Source of the DNA: Lachancea kluyveri NRRL Y-12651
Taxonomy: Eukaryota; Ascomycota; Saccharomycetes; Saccharomycetales; Saccharomycetaceae
Assembly (NCBI GenBank): GCA_000149225.2
Contig: CM000692.1
Coordinates: 558,001 to 622,000 of the forward strand
Direction: 5' to 3'
DNA length: 64,000 nt
The position numbers and the translations under genes were made by a program. Every line of letters starts with the position of its first letter. Within the stretch, counting starts at the first letter, position 1. The notes beneath the pieces are model-generated. The model did no database searches and was not told where the DNA came from. It saw only the letters and a list, made by a program, of their open reading frames with translations. This document shows positions 61,065 through 64,000 of the stretch, one piece after another.

Positions 61065-61283
61065 GTTTTCTTCGACTCTTCTATCTCGATTTGCTTTTGG
61101 GGTCTCTTTCCCAAGGCCAGATTGTCATGTTAAAGCGCGATGGGGAAACACAGGACAGATCAGCGCTCGTGCCACGCGGCGTGGGAAGGAAGGAAGGAAG
61201 GCAAGAAAAAAAATAAACAAGCATGATTATTAAGTTACATAGAGTAGGGTGCATGGGTACTTTTCTTGTGTCCAATCTTAAGA

Positions 61284-61355
61284 GGTCCTATAGTGTAGTG
61301 GTTATCACTTTCGGTTTTGATCCGGACAACCCCGGTTCGAATCCGGGTAGGACCT
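61284..61355 (+). tRNA. tRNA-Gln (UUG)
   Basis: A 72-base tRNA starting GGTCCTATAGTGTAGTGG and ending with the paired GGACC and a T discriminator. The anticodon loop TTTTGAT gives anticodon TTG. The T arm is GGTTCGAATCC. There is no intron. A T6 stop follows at about 61361. It closely matches S. cerevisiae tRNA-Gln(UUG), differing in a compensated acceptor pair. Confidence 0.97.
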
Positions 61356-61488
61356 TCCTTTTTTAAATCCTCCTTTCCTCCCTTTGCGGCCCGGGATAAC
61401 ACAAGTCACGAATTTCAATTCACTTTTTGAAGCCTCATGAATCATCTTAGTAATCTAACCGTCACACTGAAACAGGATATACAAGAAA

Positions 61489-61770
61489 ATGACTGCCACA
61501 GTTCCTACTAGACCACAAGTGCTAGCCCTATACAGACAGTTTGTGAAGAATGCTAACAACTTCAACAACTACAACTTTAGAGAGTACTTTTTGAGAAAGG
61601 CAAGAACAACTTTCAAAGAAAGCAAGCAGCTACAGGATTCTACCAAGGTGAACGCTGCCTGGGAGGAAGCACAACGAGAATTGGGTGTTTTGAAGAGACA
61701 ATCGGTCATATCACAGATGTACACCTTTGATAAACTGGTTGTCGAACCGTTGCGTAAGAAACATCATTAA
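61489..61770 (+). CDS. ISD11: Iron-sulfur assembly LYR protein Isd11
   Basis: Mitochondrial matrix partner that stabilises the cysteine desulfurase Nfs1. The 93-residue protein has the LYR motif ([22 protein letters not shown], key residues LYR and the later Phe) at about 15-36. The C-terminus [15 protein letters not shown] is almost identical to S. cerevisiae Isd11 (94 residues). Confidence 0.95.
   Translation: MTATVPTRPQVLALYRQFVKNANNFNNYNFREYFLRKARTTFKESKQLQDSTKVNAAWEEAQRELGVLKRQSVISQMYTFDKLVVEPLRKKHH

Positions 61771-64000
<2,230 letters not shown>

Overview
This is nuclear DNA from a budding yeast of the family Saccharomycetaceae. It is gene-dense, with short introns carrying GTATGT and TACTAAC-type signals, universal-code yeast proteins, two yeast tRNA genes and Rap1, PAC, MCB and Cbf1-type promoter motifs. 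The gene order is that of a species that did not pass through the whole-genome duplication. Genes that S. cerevisiae divides between chromosome IX and chromosomes VI/V are interleaved here in one row. An intact xanthine dioxygenase gene, which S. cerevisiae lacks and Kluyveromyces has, fits a Kluyveromyces-like species, but the window alone cannot fix the genus.

Layout. 0.5-9 kb: RPL2 (spliced after four coding bases), RRT5, RPL29 (with a likely 5'UTR intron), QCR6 (spliced) and PHO4, all on the minus strand. 9.8-16 kb: FAF1, HIS6, RPB3, a small unknown membrane protein and TIM44. 16-25 kb: ULP2, the ubiquitin ligase SSM4/DOA10, tRNA-Lys(CUU), CDC26 and EMC5. 25-34 kb: cohesin IRR1/SCC3, a spliced AMPK-type glycogen-binding-domain protein, an MCH-type permease and the zinc transporter YKE4. 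34-43 kb: RSC8, IRC5, BCY1, ERG28, CAP2 and CKA1. 43-54 kb: MEI4 (spliced), a CST6/ACA1-type bZIP, SPO73, PRM2, NOT3 and xanthine dioxygenase. 54-64 kb: SAP1, TED1, CAJ1, APQ12, tRNA-Gln(UUG), ISD11 and TPA1, which runs off the right end.

The genes are housekeeping and do not form one pathway. Themes that recur are ribosome production and translation (RPL2, RPL29, FAF1, TPA1), ER quality control and ER membrane biology (SSM4, EMC5, YKE4, TED1, ERG28, APQ12), chromatin and chromosome cohesion (RSC8, IRC5, IRR1, ULP2), signalling (PHO4, BCY1, CKA1) and meiosis, spore formation or mating (MEI4, SPO73, PRM2). I see no mobile element, no virus-like fossil, no CRISPR and no clearly new multi-gene system. 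The points of interest are regulatory and structural: unusual introns, a G-rich island with a quadruplex-type motif in the RPL2 promoter, an E-box cluster before PHO4, PAC/RRPE motifs before FAF1/HIS6 and TPA1, one orphan small membrane protein, and a coding-like frame without a start codon before CAP2.
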